A stretch of DNA of 64,000 nt from Chitinophaga nivalis (GTDB taxonomy: Bacteria > Bacteroidota > Bacteroidia > Chitinophagales > Chitinophagaceae). Both the position numbers and the translations under genes were made by a program. The notes below the pieces were generated by a model that saw only the letters and a list, made by a program, of their open reading frames with translations, was not told the origin of the DNA and made no database searches. The stretch is taken from assembly GCF_025989125.1 (NCBI RefSeq), contig NZ_JAPDNR010000001.1:3702301-3766300 (forward strand), given 5' to 3'. Shown here in pieces: positions 15,261 to 24,181 of the stretch. Position 1 is the first letter of the stretch. Each line of letters starts with the position of its first letter.

Positions 15261-18200
15261 ATGTCTATTCCCTATCAATTTCACGATCAGCTTATCTTGC
15301 GCACCCCACGGCTCCCGTACCATGAGCAGTACAACGAAGCTTATATCCTTCAGCTGATGGCGGATACCGCATTCATGGAAAGCATTTACCTGGCATCGCC
15401 TGTTTTATATGAAGCATGCCGGAAATACCAGTCCGGCCATATCACGGACACCAAAGAAATCAGCAAACTGGTCATCTCCCTGGCTAAATACTATTCCAGG
15501 ATGAGCGCCCGCTGCACCCCCTTCGGATTGTTTTCCAGCTGCTCGCCGGTTTCATGGACAACAGGAGATACCCGCATTCAAACCGACGAAAGGCCCACCG
15601 GAAGGCATACCAGACTGGACATGCATTACCTGTGTATACTTTCCGCTCACCTGACTTCATTACCATTTGTCCGGGAGTACCTGTTTTTTTATCCCAACAA
15701 TAGTATTTATTATGTTGAAGAAGAAATCCGGTATGCGGAATATCAGCATATAAAAGATAACAGGGTATATCAGATCAGTGCCGTTAATCATACCCCCGCC
15801 ATTACCGGGATACTGGAACTGGCCCGCACCGGCGCCACCTATCAATCCCTCTCGCAAAGCCTGGTAACAACAGAAATCAGTATCTCCGATGCCACCGGAT
15901 TCATTGATCAGCTGATTGAAACACAACTGCTCGTCAGTGAACTGGAGCCGAATGTTACCGGTGTTGAATATGCCTTCAGTATACTCCATTGCCTGCAAAG
16001 AATATTTCAGGAAACAGCCCATCCCGACCTGGCGAAAATGATACAGCTGCTGCAACAGGCGTGCAACATGCTCCGGCAACTGGACGATAATCAGGTAAAC
16101 GACGTGGCTGCCTATAAAGCTATTGTAGCGGTACTGAAGGAACTACAGGCCCCCTTTGAAGAAAACAAGCTGTTTCAGACAGATCTTATCAGAACCGCCA
16201 CCGGCGGTGTTGACCAAACGCTGCAACAGGATATACTACAGGCATTTAAAGTACTGAATGCCATCAATCAAGAGGCAGACAATGCTCATCTCAGCTCCTT
16301 TATTCAGCGCTTCACCGAACGGTATGAAGACCGGCCCATGCCCTTGCTGACTGTACTGGATGCAGAATACGGTATCGGCTATCCGGAGAATACAGGTCAG
16401 GATACCTGTCCGCTGATAGAAGAGCTGTTACTCCCGGAGGCCTCCGAAAATATTATACAGGTAAAGTATAATAAAGTAGAAAACTGGCTGCTGGAAAAAT
16501 TAGTACAGGCCACTGCCAACGGAGATTATAAGGTAGATATATCACTGGAAGAAACAGACACACTACCGGTTTCCTGGAAAGATCTTCCTGCTTCCTTATC
16601 CGTCATGTTTAAAATCATTACCCCTGATGCCGGCAGTATACTCATTGATATCATTGCCGGAGCCAGCGCCACCAATATCCTCAGCAGATTTGCACACGCC
16701 AGCGACGGTATCAGCAGAATATGCACTGACATTATTCAACAGGAAGAACAGCTGAATCCCCATGTGTTGATGGCACAGATTATTCATCTGCCGGAAAGCC
16801 GGCTGGGGAACATACTGCTGCATCCGCAGTTAACAACGCATGAAATCCCTTATCTGACAAAGGCAGCTGTTGATACAGACCATCAGCTTACTACCGATGA
16901 CCTGTATGTAACTATTGTTGATAACCGCATCGTACTCTACTCTCAAAAGCTGCAACGGGAAGTTATTCCACGCCTGCATAATTCCCATAACTATAAGTAC
17001 AAGGCACTTCCGGTGTACCAGTTCCTCTGCGACCTGCAGACACAACAGCTGCGTTCATCGTTGTATTTCAACTGGGGCAACATGGCAACACGGTTTAGTT
17101 TTCTGCCCAGGGTGACTGTAGGCCGCGTAGTACTCTTTACTGCCAGCTGGTACCTGAAAGAACCGGCCATACTGGAAATTATTCAACACCTGGAATCTGA
17201 AAGCGCCAATGCTGTAACGACTGTACGCGAAAAATGGAAGTTCCCCAGGCATATACTACTGGCCGACGGCGATAACGAATTGCTGGTAGATTTTGAAAAC
17301 ACGCTGAGTATAAGCGTCTTTATTAAATCCATCAGAAAACGTACTGCCATGCTGCTGAAAGAATTCCTGCATCAGCCGGAAGATATTATCACCGGCGCTT
17401 CCGGCAGCTATGTGAACCAGTTCATTGCCTCTCTCATAAAAACAACACCGGTATATACTTCCGTCTTCTCTCCAATGGCTGTGGAGCAAGTAGCTGCTAC
17501 CGCAGCAAGAAAATTCAATATTGGATCATCCTGGCTGTACTTTAAACTTTACTGCGGTACAAAGGCTGCCGACCGCCTGCTACAGGAAATCATCCGGCCG
17601 CTGGTGCAGCAGCTGTCTGCCGCCGGCCTGATCGGGAAATGGTTCTTCATCAGGTATTATGATCCGCATTTTCATATCAGGTTCCGGATACAGCTGACGG
17701 ACAATGCGCACCTGGATACCTGTATCCGCCTGGTGACTGCTTTCCTGGAGCCTTTCCAGCAAGAAGACATCATCTGGAAAACACAGCTGGATACTTATCA
17801 CAGAGAACTGGAAAGATATGGTATACACACCATGGATCTTTCTGAATCGCTATTTGCTATCACCAGTAATATGGTGATTGATTTTCTGAACATCTCGGAA
17901 GGAGATGCGCGTGAAGACTACCGCTGGCTTTGGGGAATGCGCGCAACAGATGAGCTGCTGAACGCTTTCGGATATACGCTTTCCAAAAAAGCAGCGCTGA
18001 TGGAAACATTGAAAGAATTGTTTGGCAAAGAATTTCGCATGGATAAATCTCTCCGCTCTCAGTTAAACGCCCGATACAGCCGCTACAGAACAGCCATCAG
18101 CGCGGTAATGGCTACCGCCGCTGCCGGCAATCCCCTGACGCCGCTTATAGAAAGTATAGCAATACATGCAGCCGCACTTACAGCTACCGGAAGCCGCATC

Positions 18201-18407
18201 ACGCAGTTACAGCAGCAAAACGCCGTAGCGTATCCGGAAGATCTGCTATCCAGCCATATTCACATGTTGCTGAACAGACTGTTTACCTCACGCCAGCGGC
18301 TACACGAACTGGTAATGTACGATTTCCTGTACAGGTACTATCATTCACGCTGCTGCAGGATGCAAAAAGAACAACCGGAAAACATGTTATCTGAAATCAT
18401 TTCCTAA
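15261..18407 (+). CDS. lanB: LanB-type lantibiotic dehydratase (full length)
   Basis: 1048 residues. The N-terminal glutamylation domain holds YYSRMSARCTPFGLFS (about 76-91), the family signature. The C-terminal elimination (SpaB_C-type) domain spans about 753-1030, with WLYFKLYCG and FFIRYYDPHFHIRFRIQL. Both domains are in one chain, unlike pinensin of Chitinophaga pinensis, where they are described as split. The enzyme dehydrates Ser/Thr using glutamyl-tRNA(Glu). It lies between lanC and the exporter gene, 13 bases before the latter, in one operon. Confidence 0.95.
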   Translation: MSIPYQFHDQLILRTPRLPYHEQYNEAYILQLMADTAFMESIYLASPVLYEACRKYQSGHITDTKEISKLVISLAKYYSRMSARCTPFGLFSSCSPVSWTTGDTRIQTDERPTGRHTRLDMHYLCILSAHLTSLPFVREYLFFYPNNSIYYVEEEIRYAEYQHIKDNRVYQISAVNHTPAITGILELARTGATYQSLSQSLVTTEISISDATGFIDQLIETQLLVSELEPNVTGVEYAFSILHCLQRIFQETAHPDLAKMIQLLQQACNMLRQLDDNQVNDVAAYKAIVAVLKELQAPFEENKLFQTDLIRTATGGVDQTLQQDILQAFKVLNAINQEADNAHLSSFIQRFTERYEDRPMPLLTVLDAEYGIGYPENTGQDTCPLIEELLLPEASENIIQVKYNKVENWLLEKLVQATANGDYKVDISLEETDTLPVSWKDLPASLSVMFKIITPDAGSILIDIIAGASATNILSRFAHASDGISRICTDIIQQEEQLNPHVLMAQIIHLPESRLGNILLHPQLTTHEIPYLTKAAVDTDHQLTTDDLYVTIVDNRIVLYSQKLQREVIPRLHNSHNYKYKALPVYQFLCDLQTQQLRSSLYFNWGNMATRFSFLPRVTVGRVVLFTASWYLKEPAILEIIQHLESESANAVTTVREKWKFPRHILLADGDNELLVDFENTLSISVFIKSIRKRTAMLLKEFLHQPEDIITGASGSYVNQFIASLIKTTPVYTSVFSPMAVEQVAATAARKFNIGSSWLYFKLYCGTKAADRLLQEIIRPLVQQLSAAGLIGKWFFIRYYDPHFHIRFRIQLTDNAHLDTCIRLVTAFLEPFQQEDIIWKTQLDTYHRELERYGIHTMDLSESLFAITSNMVIDFLNISEGDAREDYRWLWGMRATDELLNAFGYTLSKKAALMETLKELFGKEFRMDKSLRSQLNARYSRYRTAISAVMATAAAGNPLTPLIESIAIHAAALTATGSRITQLQQQNAVAYPEDLLSSHIHMLLNRLFTSRQRLHELVMYDFLYRYYHSRCCRMQKEQPENMLSEIIS

Positions 18408-18420
18408 AAGCAGCAGCAAG

Positions 18421-20610
18421 ATGAAAAAGTTCCCGAACTATCTTCAATATGATGAAATGGATTGCGGTCCTACCTGCCTGCGTATTATTTCCAGGTATTA
18501 CGGCAGGCATTTTTCACTGGAATACCTCCGTTCCCTATGTCATACCACGCGCGTGGGCAGCAGCTTACTGGATATCAGCGAAGCGGCGGAGAAACTGGGC
18601 TTCAGAACCTTCGGCGCCAGGGTGTCATTTGAAGACCTGCTGACAGAAGACCTCTATCCCTGCATTGCCTACTGGAACCAGATTCACTTTATTGTTATCT
18701 ATAAAGTACGTAAGAATAAAATATACGTTTCTGATCCGGGGTTCGGAAGGATTGTTTATACTGCAGAAGAATTCAAAAAAGGCTGGTCTGCCGACGGTGT
18801 TAACGGCATTATCCTGAATATTGCGCCCACGCCTGCGCTGAAAGATAGGGAAGAAGAATCCCCCCCTAAAAGAAAACGGGGCGTTCATTTAATAGCATCC
18901 TATCTGTTTCGCTACCGGCAATTGCTCACACAGGTAATATGCGGCCTTGTTATTACCAGCCTCCTGCAGCTGGCCTTCCCGTTCCTGACACAAAGTATTG
19001 TAGATACAGGCATCTTCCAGCATAACCTGTCATTTATCTACATGATACTGCTGGCCCAGCTGGCTATATTCATCGGCAAAACAACCGTTGAAATACTGCG
19101 GGGATTTATTCTCACTCATCTGAATGCCAGAATTAACATCAGCCTGCTGACAGATTTTTACATCAAACTCATGAACCTCCCGCTGGGATTTTTTGATGTA
19201 AAGCTGACGGGAGATGTTCTGCAGCGGATTGCGGATCATCAGCGGATAGAGAAATTTCTTACCACCGGCAGTCTCAGTATGTTGTTCTCGCTTATCAACC
19301 TCGTTATCTTCGGTATTGTACTGGCGTTTTATAATATACAGATATTTACTGTTTTCGCAACCGGCAGCATACTCTATTTCATATGGATATCATATTTCAT
19401 GAAACGAAGAGCTATGCTGGATTACAAGCGGTTCAACCAGTTAATTCTCAATCAGGAAAAAAATCTGGAACTGATTCATGGCATGCAGGAAATAAAGTTG
19501 CACAATGCCGAACGTAAGAAGCGCTGGCAATGGGAAAGCCTGCAGGTAAAGCTGTTCAGGATTAATCTCAGCGGTATGTCGCTGGAGCAGCTGCAGACTT
19601 CCGGCGCGAGCCTTATCAATGAGCTGAAGAATATATTGATTTCCTTCCTTGCGGCCAGGCTGGTACTGGATGGCAACATTACACTGGGTATCATGCTTTC
19701 CGTTTCCTACATCATTGGTCAGCTGAATGCTCCGCTTGCCCAGCTGCTGGAGTTTATGCAAACACTGCAGGATGCAAAGCTGAGTATCTCGCGTATCAAT
19801 GAAATCCATAACAAACCCGATGAAAGCCCCATTGATCAGGAGTACATAAAGGATGTACCGGAAACCGGCGCACTGCAGCTGAAAAACGTATCCTTTAAAT
19901 ATCATTCCGGTGCGATGGCGCCCTGGGTGTTGCGCGATATAAATCTTCATATACCCCGCAACCGCGTTACTGCTATTGTTGGGGCCAGCGGCAGCGGCAA
20001 AACTACCTTGCTGAAACTGTTGCTCAAGTTCTATGATCCTACAGAAGGACAGGTCACCATCGGTGATAATATTGCGCTGAAAGATATTGCACATAGTACC
20101 TGGCGGGAAAACTGCGGTGCGGTGTTGCAGGAAGGATACATTTTTTCCGATGCTATCACCAACAATATCGCTGTGGGAGAAGAATCCATGAATATGGAAG
20201 CCGTGCACAGAGCCGCGCAGATAGCCAATATCCACGACCATATCACTTCGCTTCCCCTGCATTACAAAACCAAAATCGGCACGAATGGTATGGGACTCAG
20301 TACCGGACAAAAACAGCGGATACTGATCGCCCGCGCCATTTACCGCAACCCGGAGTTTCTCTTCTTTGATGAAGCCACCAGCGCACTGGATGCCAATAAT
20401 GAGAAAACGATCATGGAAAATCTCAATCATATTTTCGAGGGTAAAACCGTAGTGGTAGTCGCCCACCGGCTCAGCACCGTACGGCATGCAGATCAGATTA
20501 TCGTGCTGGAGCAGGGACAAATTGTAGAAACAGGCAATCATCATTCACTGATAGGACAAAAAGGACTTTACTATAACCTCATTCGTAACCAGCTGGAACT
20601 GGGAGATTAA
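18421..20610 (+). CDS. lanT: Peptidase-containing ABC exporter (LanT type)
   Basis: 729 residues. The N-terminal C39 peptidase (1-130) has Q9, catalytic C15 in EMDCGPTCL, H89 in IHFIVIY and D105 in VSDPGFG. Six membrane helices fill about 160-440. The ATPase has Walker A GASGSGKTTLL (about 521-531), signature LSTGQKQR (about 627), Walker B LFFDEATSALD (about 645) and the H-loop AHRLS. It cuts leaders after the double glycine and exports the core through the inner membrane. All precursors of both arrays have GG. The adaptor protein gene follows 12 bases later. Confidence 0.96.
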   Translation: MKKFPNYLQYDEMDCGPTCLRIISRYYGRHFSLEYLRSLCHTTRVGSSLLDISEAAEKLGFRTFGARVSFEDLLTEDLYPCIAYWNQIHFIVIYKVRKNKIYVSDPGFGRIVYTAEEFKKGWSADGVNGIILNIAPTPALKDREEESPPKRKRGVHLIASYLFRYRQLLTQVICGLVITSLLQLAFPFLTQSIVDTGIFQHNLSFIYMILLAQLAIFIGKTTVEILRGFILTHLNARINISLLTDFYIKLMNLPLGFFDVKLTGDVLQRIADHQRIEKFLTTGSLSMLFSLINLVIFGIVLAFYNIQIFTVFATGSILYFIWISYFMKRRAMLDYKRFNQLILNQEKNLELIHGMQEIKLHNAERKKRWQWESLQVKLFRINLSGMSLEQLQTSGASLINELKNILISFLAARLVLDGNITLGIMLSVSYIIGQLNAPLAQLLEFMQTLQDAKLSISRINEIHNKPDESPIDQEYIKDVPETGALQLKNVSFKYHSGAMAPWVLRDINLHIPRNRVTAIVGASGSGKTTLLKLLLKFYDPTEGQVTIGDNIALKDIAHSTWRENCGAVLQEGYIFSDAITNNIAVGEESMNMEAVHRAAQIANIHDHITSLPLHYKTKIGTNGMGLSTGQKQRILIARAIYRNPEFLFFDEATSALDANNEKTIMENLNHIFEGKTVVVVAHRLSTVRHADQIIVLEQGQIVETGNHHSLIGQKGLYYNLIRNQLELGD

Positions 20611-20622
20611 AAAAATAATTAT

Positions 20623-21324
20623 ATGCCGCTCATTCAGTCAAACGACGGATACCTGGCTACCGGCGAAGTACAGGAAGCCATTGGTACAAGCCCCTCCTGG
20701 ATACTGCGCCGGGGAAACCTGTACCTCCTTATTGTTATTTTATTGTTGCTGGTGGTTTCCAGGTTTATTACCTATCCGGAAACTATACATGTCACCGTGA
20801 CGATCAGTCCGGACAAAGCACCGGTACCCGTGAAAGCACCGCTAAACGGCTCGGTTATCAGTGCTTACGTTAAAGATGACAGTGCTGTGCGGAAAGGAGC
20901 GTTGCTATTTATAACGGATACGGATACCCTGTATGCGCCGGTTGGCGGCCATGTATTACTGACGACAGACGTTACGCCCGGCAGCAGTATCCGCACTGAA
21001 ATACCGCTGGCGCTGATCATTCCTGATGGTAACACGTGGGATATACGCCTGTCGGCGGGAGTAGGGCAACTGCACAAAGCAGCCATCGGGCAGCGCGTTA
21101 CGATTTCGCTGAACAGCTTTCCGGTGGCTGAATACGGGCTGATCACCGGACATGTCAGCAGTATTATTCCGGCAACCGATAGCAGTGAGTCCGGTATATT
21201 GGTGCAGCCGGATAATTTATATACCACGCAACATAAAAGTATTCGTATCCTGCACAGGGAAACAGGTCAGGGTGCTATTATAGTCAGCAACGGAAATCTC
21301 TTCAGCAGAATTTTCAGATTCTGA
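20623..21324 (+). CDS. Short HlyD-like adaptor protein
   Basis: 233 residues: a cytosolic N-terminus, one membrane helix (about 32-48), then a biotinyl-lipoyl-like hammerhead (VKAPLNGSVISAYVKDDSAVRKGALLF and the matching YAPVGGHVLL) and a beta-barrel-like end. HlyD proteins that serve C39 exporters are usually over 400 residues, with a long helical hairpin inserted between the two lipoyl halves. Here the halves are joined directly and the hairpin is absent. It therefore could not span the periplasm on its own. It is the last gene of the lanC-lanB-lanT operon and ends before a strong terminator. Confidence 0.8.
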   Translation: MPLIQSNDGYLATGEVQEAIGTSPSWILRRGNLYLLIVILLLLVVSRFITYPETIHVTVTISPDKAPVPVKAPLNGSVISAYVKDDSAVRKGALLFITDTDTLYAPVGGHVLLTTDVTPGSSIRTEIPLALIIPDGNTWDIRLSAGVGQLHKAAIGQRVTISLNSFPVAEYGLITGHVSSIIPATDSSESGILVQPDNLYTTQHKSIRILHRETGQGAIIVSNGNLFSRIFRF

Positions 21325-21345
21325 TCTACCCGATAGTGTATTCCC

Positions 21346-21425
21346 GATAAGCGTAAAATAAATACGCTTACGTAATTAAAACCTTGTAAAAGCTGATGCT
21401 ACAAGGTTTTTTGTTTTTGGTGGTA
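21346..21425 (+). repeat. Double-hairpin repeat, copy 1 (with terminator)
   Basis: Two hairpins in a row: TAAGCGTA/TACGCTTA, then AAAACCTTGTA/TACAAGGTTTT at 21378-21410 with a T-run. An about 80-base, nearly identical copy stands at 39393-39474 after an unrelated operon. The second hairpin ends the lanthipeptide operon. Confidence 0.8.
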
Positions 21426-21540
21426 AAGTTGTGAAATGATGTGTGGGGATCCGAAAGTGAGCGTTGAGGTTAGCAACAGCATGATTTAATTGTGCTAACC
21501 TTCACTGGCCTTAAATGGTATACAAGCGTTATTGATTGGC

Positions 21541-22134
21541 TTAGCGCTTCAGCCATCCCGTAATACTCATCCTGGACTTATTCGTCAGCAACACTTCATG
21601 CTCCAGCTCACTGCTTTTAAAAAAAACAGTCTTGCCACTGTCCGGATCTATTTGCTGTGCGTCGCCATCTTTGGGGTAAATAGCCAGCTGTCCGCCATCA
21701 GCAGGCACCCAATCGCTGTTCAGGTAAATGATCATCGAATATTGCCGGCTATCGTTATTGCGGAACTGATCCAGGTGCTTTTTGTAAAAGCTGCCCGCTT
21801 CATATAAGGTGTAGTGAAACTCATAACCGGTGATGCCGGTATAACAGGAGCGGTTCAGGTATACTATAAAAGCATCCATTACTTCGAAGAAAGCATTTTC
21901 ATGGACGTTGTTATGCGCCTTATCCAGCCAGTATATTACATCGCCGCGAACGGATTTGTCGTGTGCCACCAGCTGCTGGTTACCCGTGCCCGCCGGGAGC
22001 ATACTCTTTCCCGAATGTAGTTGCAGCAGGTTTTCCTTTAGGTCGCCCGCCAGCTGCAGGCTTAGAAAATTTGCTGAGATACCAATCTTGTTTTCAATAA
22101 AGCTGTTGATCAATGTGTCGAATGACTGTTGCAA
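21541..22134 (-). CDS. 2-oxoglutarate/Fe(II)-dependent oxygenase (prolyl hydroxylase-like)
   Basis: 197-residue double-stranded beta-helix enzyme. Iron ligands H120 and D122 in KKHLDQFRN and H179 in LEHEV; the 2-oxoglutarate-binding R188 stands in SRMSITGW. MIIYLNSDWVPADGGQL is typical of prolyl-4-hydroxylase-type members. It converges on the lanthipeptide operon, with the double-hairpin terminator between. Several precursor cores of array B are Pro-rich, so hydroxylation of them is conceivable. Proximity is the only evidence, and a general cellular protein hydroxylase is equally likely. Confidence 0.88.
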   Translation of the reverse strand: MQQSFDTLINSFIENKIGISANFLSLQLAGDLKENLLQLHSGKSMLPAGTGNQQLVAHDKSVRGDVIYWLDKAHNNVHENAFFEVMDAFIVYLNRSCYTGITGYEFHYTLYEAGSFYKKHLDQFRNNDSRQYSMIIYLNSDWVPADGGQLAIYPKDGDAQQIDPDSGKTVFFKSSELEHEVLLTNKSRMSITGWLKR

Positions 22135-22604
22135 AAAGGAGTAGATTATAGGGACAGAATTATCCGTATTCCGGTGAAGATAACTGGAAATAAAGGATTT
22201 TAAGAGGGAATCGTTAATATTCTTTCAAAACAGGTTAATCGGGTTTGCCAGCAGCTGATAGCCGTCTGCGAGGTGGACGCAGATATTATCTGCGGCTTTG
22301 GGGTTGAGATGCCATTTTATTTATGGAGCTTCTAAAGATAGGAGTAATGGCGTATGTAATTCGATGGCGCTCAACTGGCCCTGGCGTATAGTCACGTCGA
22401 TATCCGGCATTGTATAGTCGTGAATGTGAGTTGCAACCGCGACAGGAAGCCTGTCGGAGTAAAAGTGTGTTTTGCCTCTTCGCAAATAGATAAGAGAGAA
22501 TTGCCAACCAGACCGCAGTATATTGTATATAAAATATTAGTACTGCTGCACCGGATTTTTGTTATTGGAGATTATTTATATTTGAGATTAAATGATCGAC
22601 CCGC
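22135..22604. other. Intergenic region with a possible minus-strand gene remnant
   Basis: No complete gene seen. On the minus strand, 22320 to 22225 reads as about 30 sensible codons ending in a stop (KAADNICVHLADGYQLL ... INLF), without a start; it may be the tail of a lost gene. The rest shows no structure. Confidence 0.35.
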
Positions 22605-23081
22605 GTGGATGATAATATTGATTTTTCGTTAATGCTACATAAACATGGTTGGATAACATTTTTGATTAATGTTGATGGTGTAATTCATGAAATCTTGGTT
22701 TCCAGTGTACTTAGCAGTCCGGTTTATGACATCACGAACTTGTTACTTGCATTGTTGAATAATGAGGATGAGATAAGCGTCAACTGGTTTGGAGAGCCTG
22801 ATTGGAGTGTGATACGGGTAACAAGAGGGCATACAGAGCGCCATATCCTATCAGTAGAGGTGGGTAGTTGCATTGACCAACAAGGAAGTGATTATAAAAA
22901 AGTTGTAGACTTTAAAATAAAATTTAAGCAGCTTTTGATAATTCTATTCTATCAGTTGAAGAAGAATTATCATCTCCTAACTGAAAAAAGTTTCGCAAAT
23001 GGGCGGGAGCGCGAATTTTCCTATGAACTTTACAACAAGTTAAATAAAAAGATAGAGACGGATTTCCCGGGAATATTATAA
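22605..23081 (+). CDS. Hypothetical protein, possibly immunity-like
   Basis: 158 residues from GTG 22605, or about 149 from ATG 22632. It starts with alternating beta strands (GWITFLINVDGVIHEILVSS) followed by VYDITNLLLALL and FGEPDWSVIRVTR. The order 'strand-strand-SYLSD-like segment, helix with LLxAL, then EPxxxxxxxR' recalls small immunity-type proteins of polymorphic toxin systems, but no toxin gene is adjacent. The C-terminal part is Lys-rich and helical. It is A+T-rich compared with its neighbours. Unknown function. Confidence 0.55.
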   Translation: MDDNIDFSLMLHKHGWITFLINVDGVIHEILVSSVLSSPVYDITNLLLALLNNEDEISVNWFGEPDWSVIRVTRGHTERHILSVEVGSCIDQQGSDYKKVVDFKIKFKQLLIILFYQLKKNYHLLTEKSFANGREREFSYELYNKLNKKIETDFPGIL

Positions 23082-23206
23082 AGTTAGTTTCTTTATATTT
23101 GTTTATCATTATCCCGACCATAACGGTTACACATAATCAGGTCAGCAATAAACGCTCATCACTATCAAATACAGACGCCACAAGTTATTACAAGGATACG
23201 CGTTGC

Positions 23207-23221
23207 TCCCAGCGGGATCAC
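23207..23221 (+). repeat. Candidate attachment site copy 2
   Basis: Exact 15-base copy of the 3' end of tRNA-Lys (see 1842-1856) in the same orientation, without the rest of a tRNA. It marks the possible right border of a 21.4-kb island. Confidence 0.5.
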
Positions 23222-23286
23222 GGAAAAACAGGTTAGCATTTGCAAACCCGTTTTATTTTATGGTATTCCACAAATCGAACTAAACT

Positions 23287-23796
23287 ATGAAAATTGCAAT
23301 AGTCGGTGCTCACCGGGTAGGTAAATCAACCCTGGCGGAAGAACTGCTGATGAATCTTCCCGGGTATACACTTGAAATGGAACCCTACTATCAACTGGAA
23401 GCAACAGGGTATGAGTTTTCTGAAGTCCCCACTGCGGAGGATTTTATGGAACAGTTTAACTATTCGGCCAGGCTGGTTTCCAAGAGTGAAGGCAATGTGA
23501 TATTTGACAGATGTGTTATTGATATCTTAGCCTATCTGCATGCTATCGACCCAGGCAGGAATATTCAATCGCTATTTGAAACAGCTCAAACAGTCATTGC
23601 TGACATCGACCTTTTCGTGTTTGTTCCGATAGAAGAACCAGATCTGATACCGGGCCATCAGACAGATCTGCCAAAACTCAGAGGCCAGGTGAATGATTTA
23701 CTGCATGAATGGATAGCGGATTTGGGTATAGCGGCACTTGAAGTGAGTGGTACTTTATCGGACCGCAGCAAGCAGGTACTCGCTAAAATTGCATGA
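23287..23796 (+). CDS. Small P-loop NTPase/kinase
   Basis: 169 residues. Walker A GAHRVGKST at 7-15, an FDRCVIDILAYL segment (about 78-89) that matches the DRxxxDxxxY/L motif of deoxynucleoside and thymidylate kinases, and a strand IDLFVFVPIEEP. The shape is that of AAA_28/nucleoside-kinase-like ATPases of about 170-200 residues. Substrate not deducible. It stands alone just outside the second tRNA-like repeat. Confidence 0.75.
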   Translation: MKIAIVGAHRVGKSTLAEELLMNLPGYTLEMEPYYQLEATGYEFSEVPTAEDFMEQFNYSARLVSKSEGNVIFDRCVIDILAYLHAIDPGRNIQSLFETAQTVIADIDLFVFVPIEEPDLIPGHQTDLPKLRGQVNDLLHEWIADLGIAALEVSGTLSDRSKQVLAKIA

Positions 23797-24181
23797 TAGG
23801 GCAGCCACGTGGATACGATCTACAGATGGGTTGGGCTTTTATATAGCCATAGCGACTGTATATGCCAACTTGCGCTACCAACGGTAATAGAGACAGTAAT
23901 TGCCTTGTGATAAAGAGCGGTATGGATGATCTTCATGAAGTGTATGCATGACGAAGTGCTTTCGGCATCATGTGTGGTACTAAATAAACCAGTCAGGTTT
24001 ACGAAGGATATCCCTTTGATGCCGCCAGTATACACCGCTATTTTCTCTGCATGAAGTATTTATAGTATATAAATACCGGCCCCTGGTCTTTTTTAAAATT
24101 CTATCTTCCGCTCGTCAATTGCATTTTTATAGCTTGATTTTTTTTATATTTTTACACTTCAACTAAAATCGGGCTGCAAAT
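23797..24181. other. Intergenic region without recognised features
   Basis: Only short frames in all six readings. It must contain the promoter of the ECF sigma gene near its right end, where the DNA is A+T-rich (24090-24175), but no clear consensus was picked out. Confidence 0.4.

Noticed and set aside
15261..18407. Thiopeptide synthesis enzyme
   Set aside because: The SpaB_C-type domain is fused to a complete glutamylation domain and adjoins a LanC; no cyclodehydratase or pyridine-forming enzyme is present, so class I lanthipeptide is the better reading.
19441..20544. A 367-codon minus-strand frame opposite the ABC exporter
   Set aside because: Lies wholly inside the exporter gene, whose motifs are complete; the antisense protein has no family character.
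1783..23221. Complete integrative element with integrase
   Set aside because: No integrase, relaxase or phage gene was found between the repeats; only the possible borders are reported.
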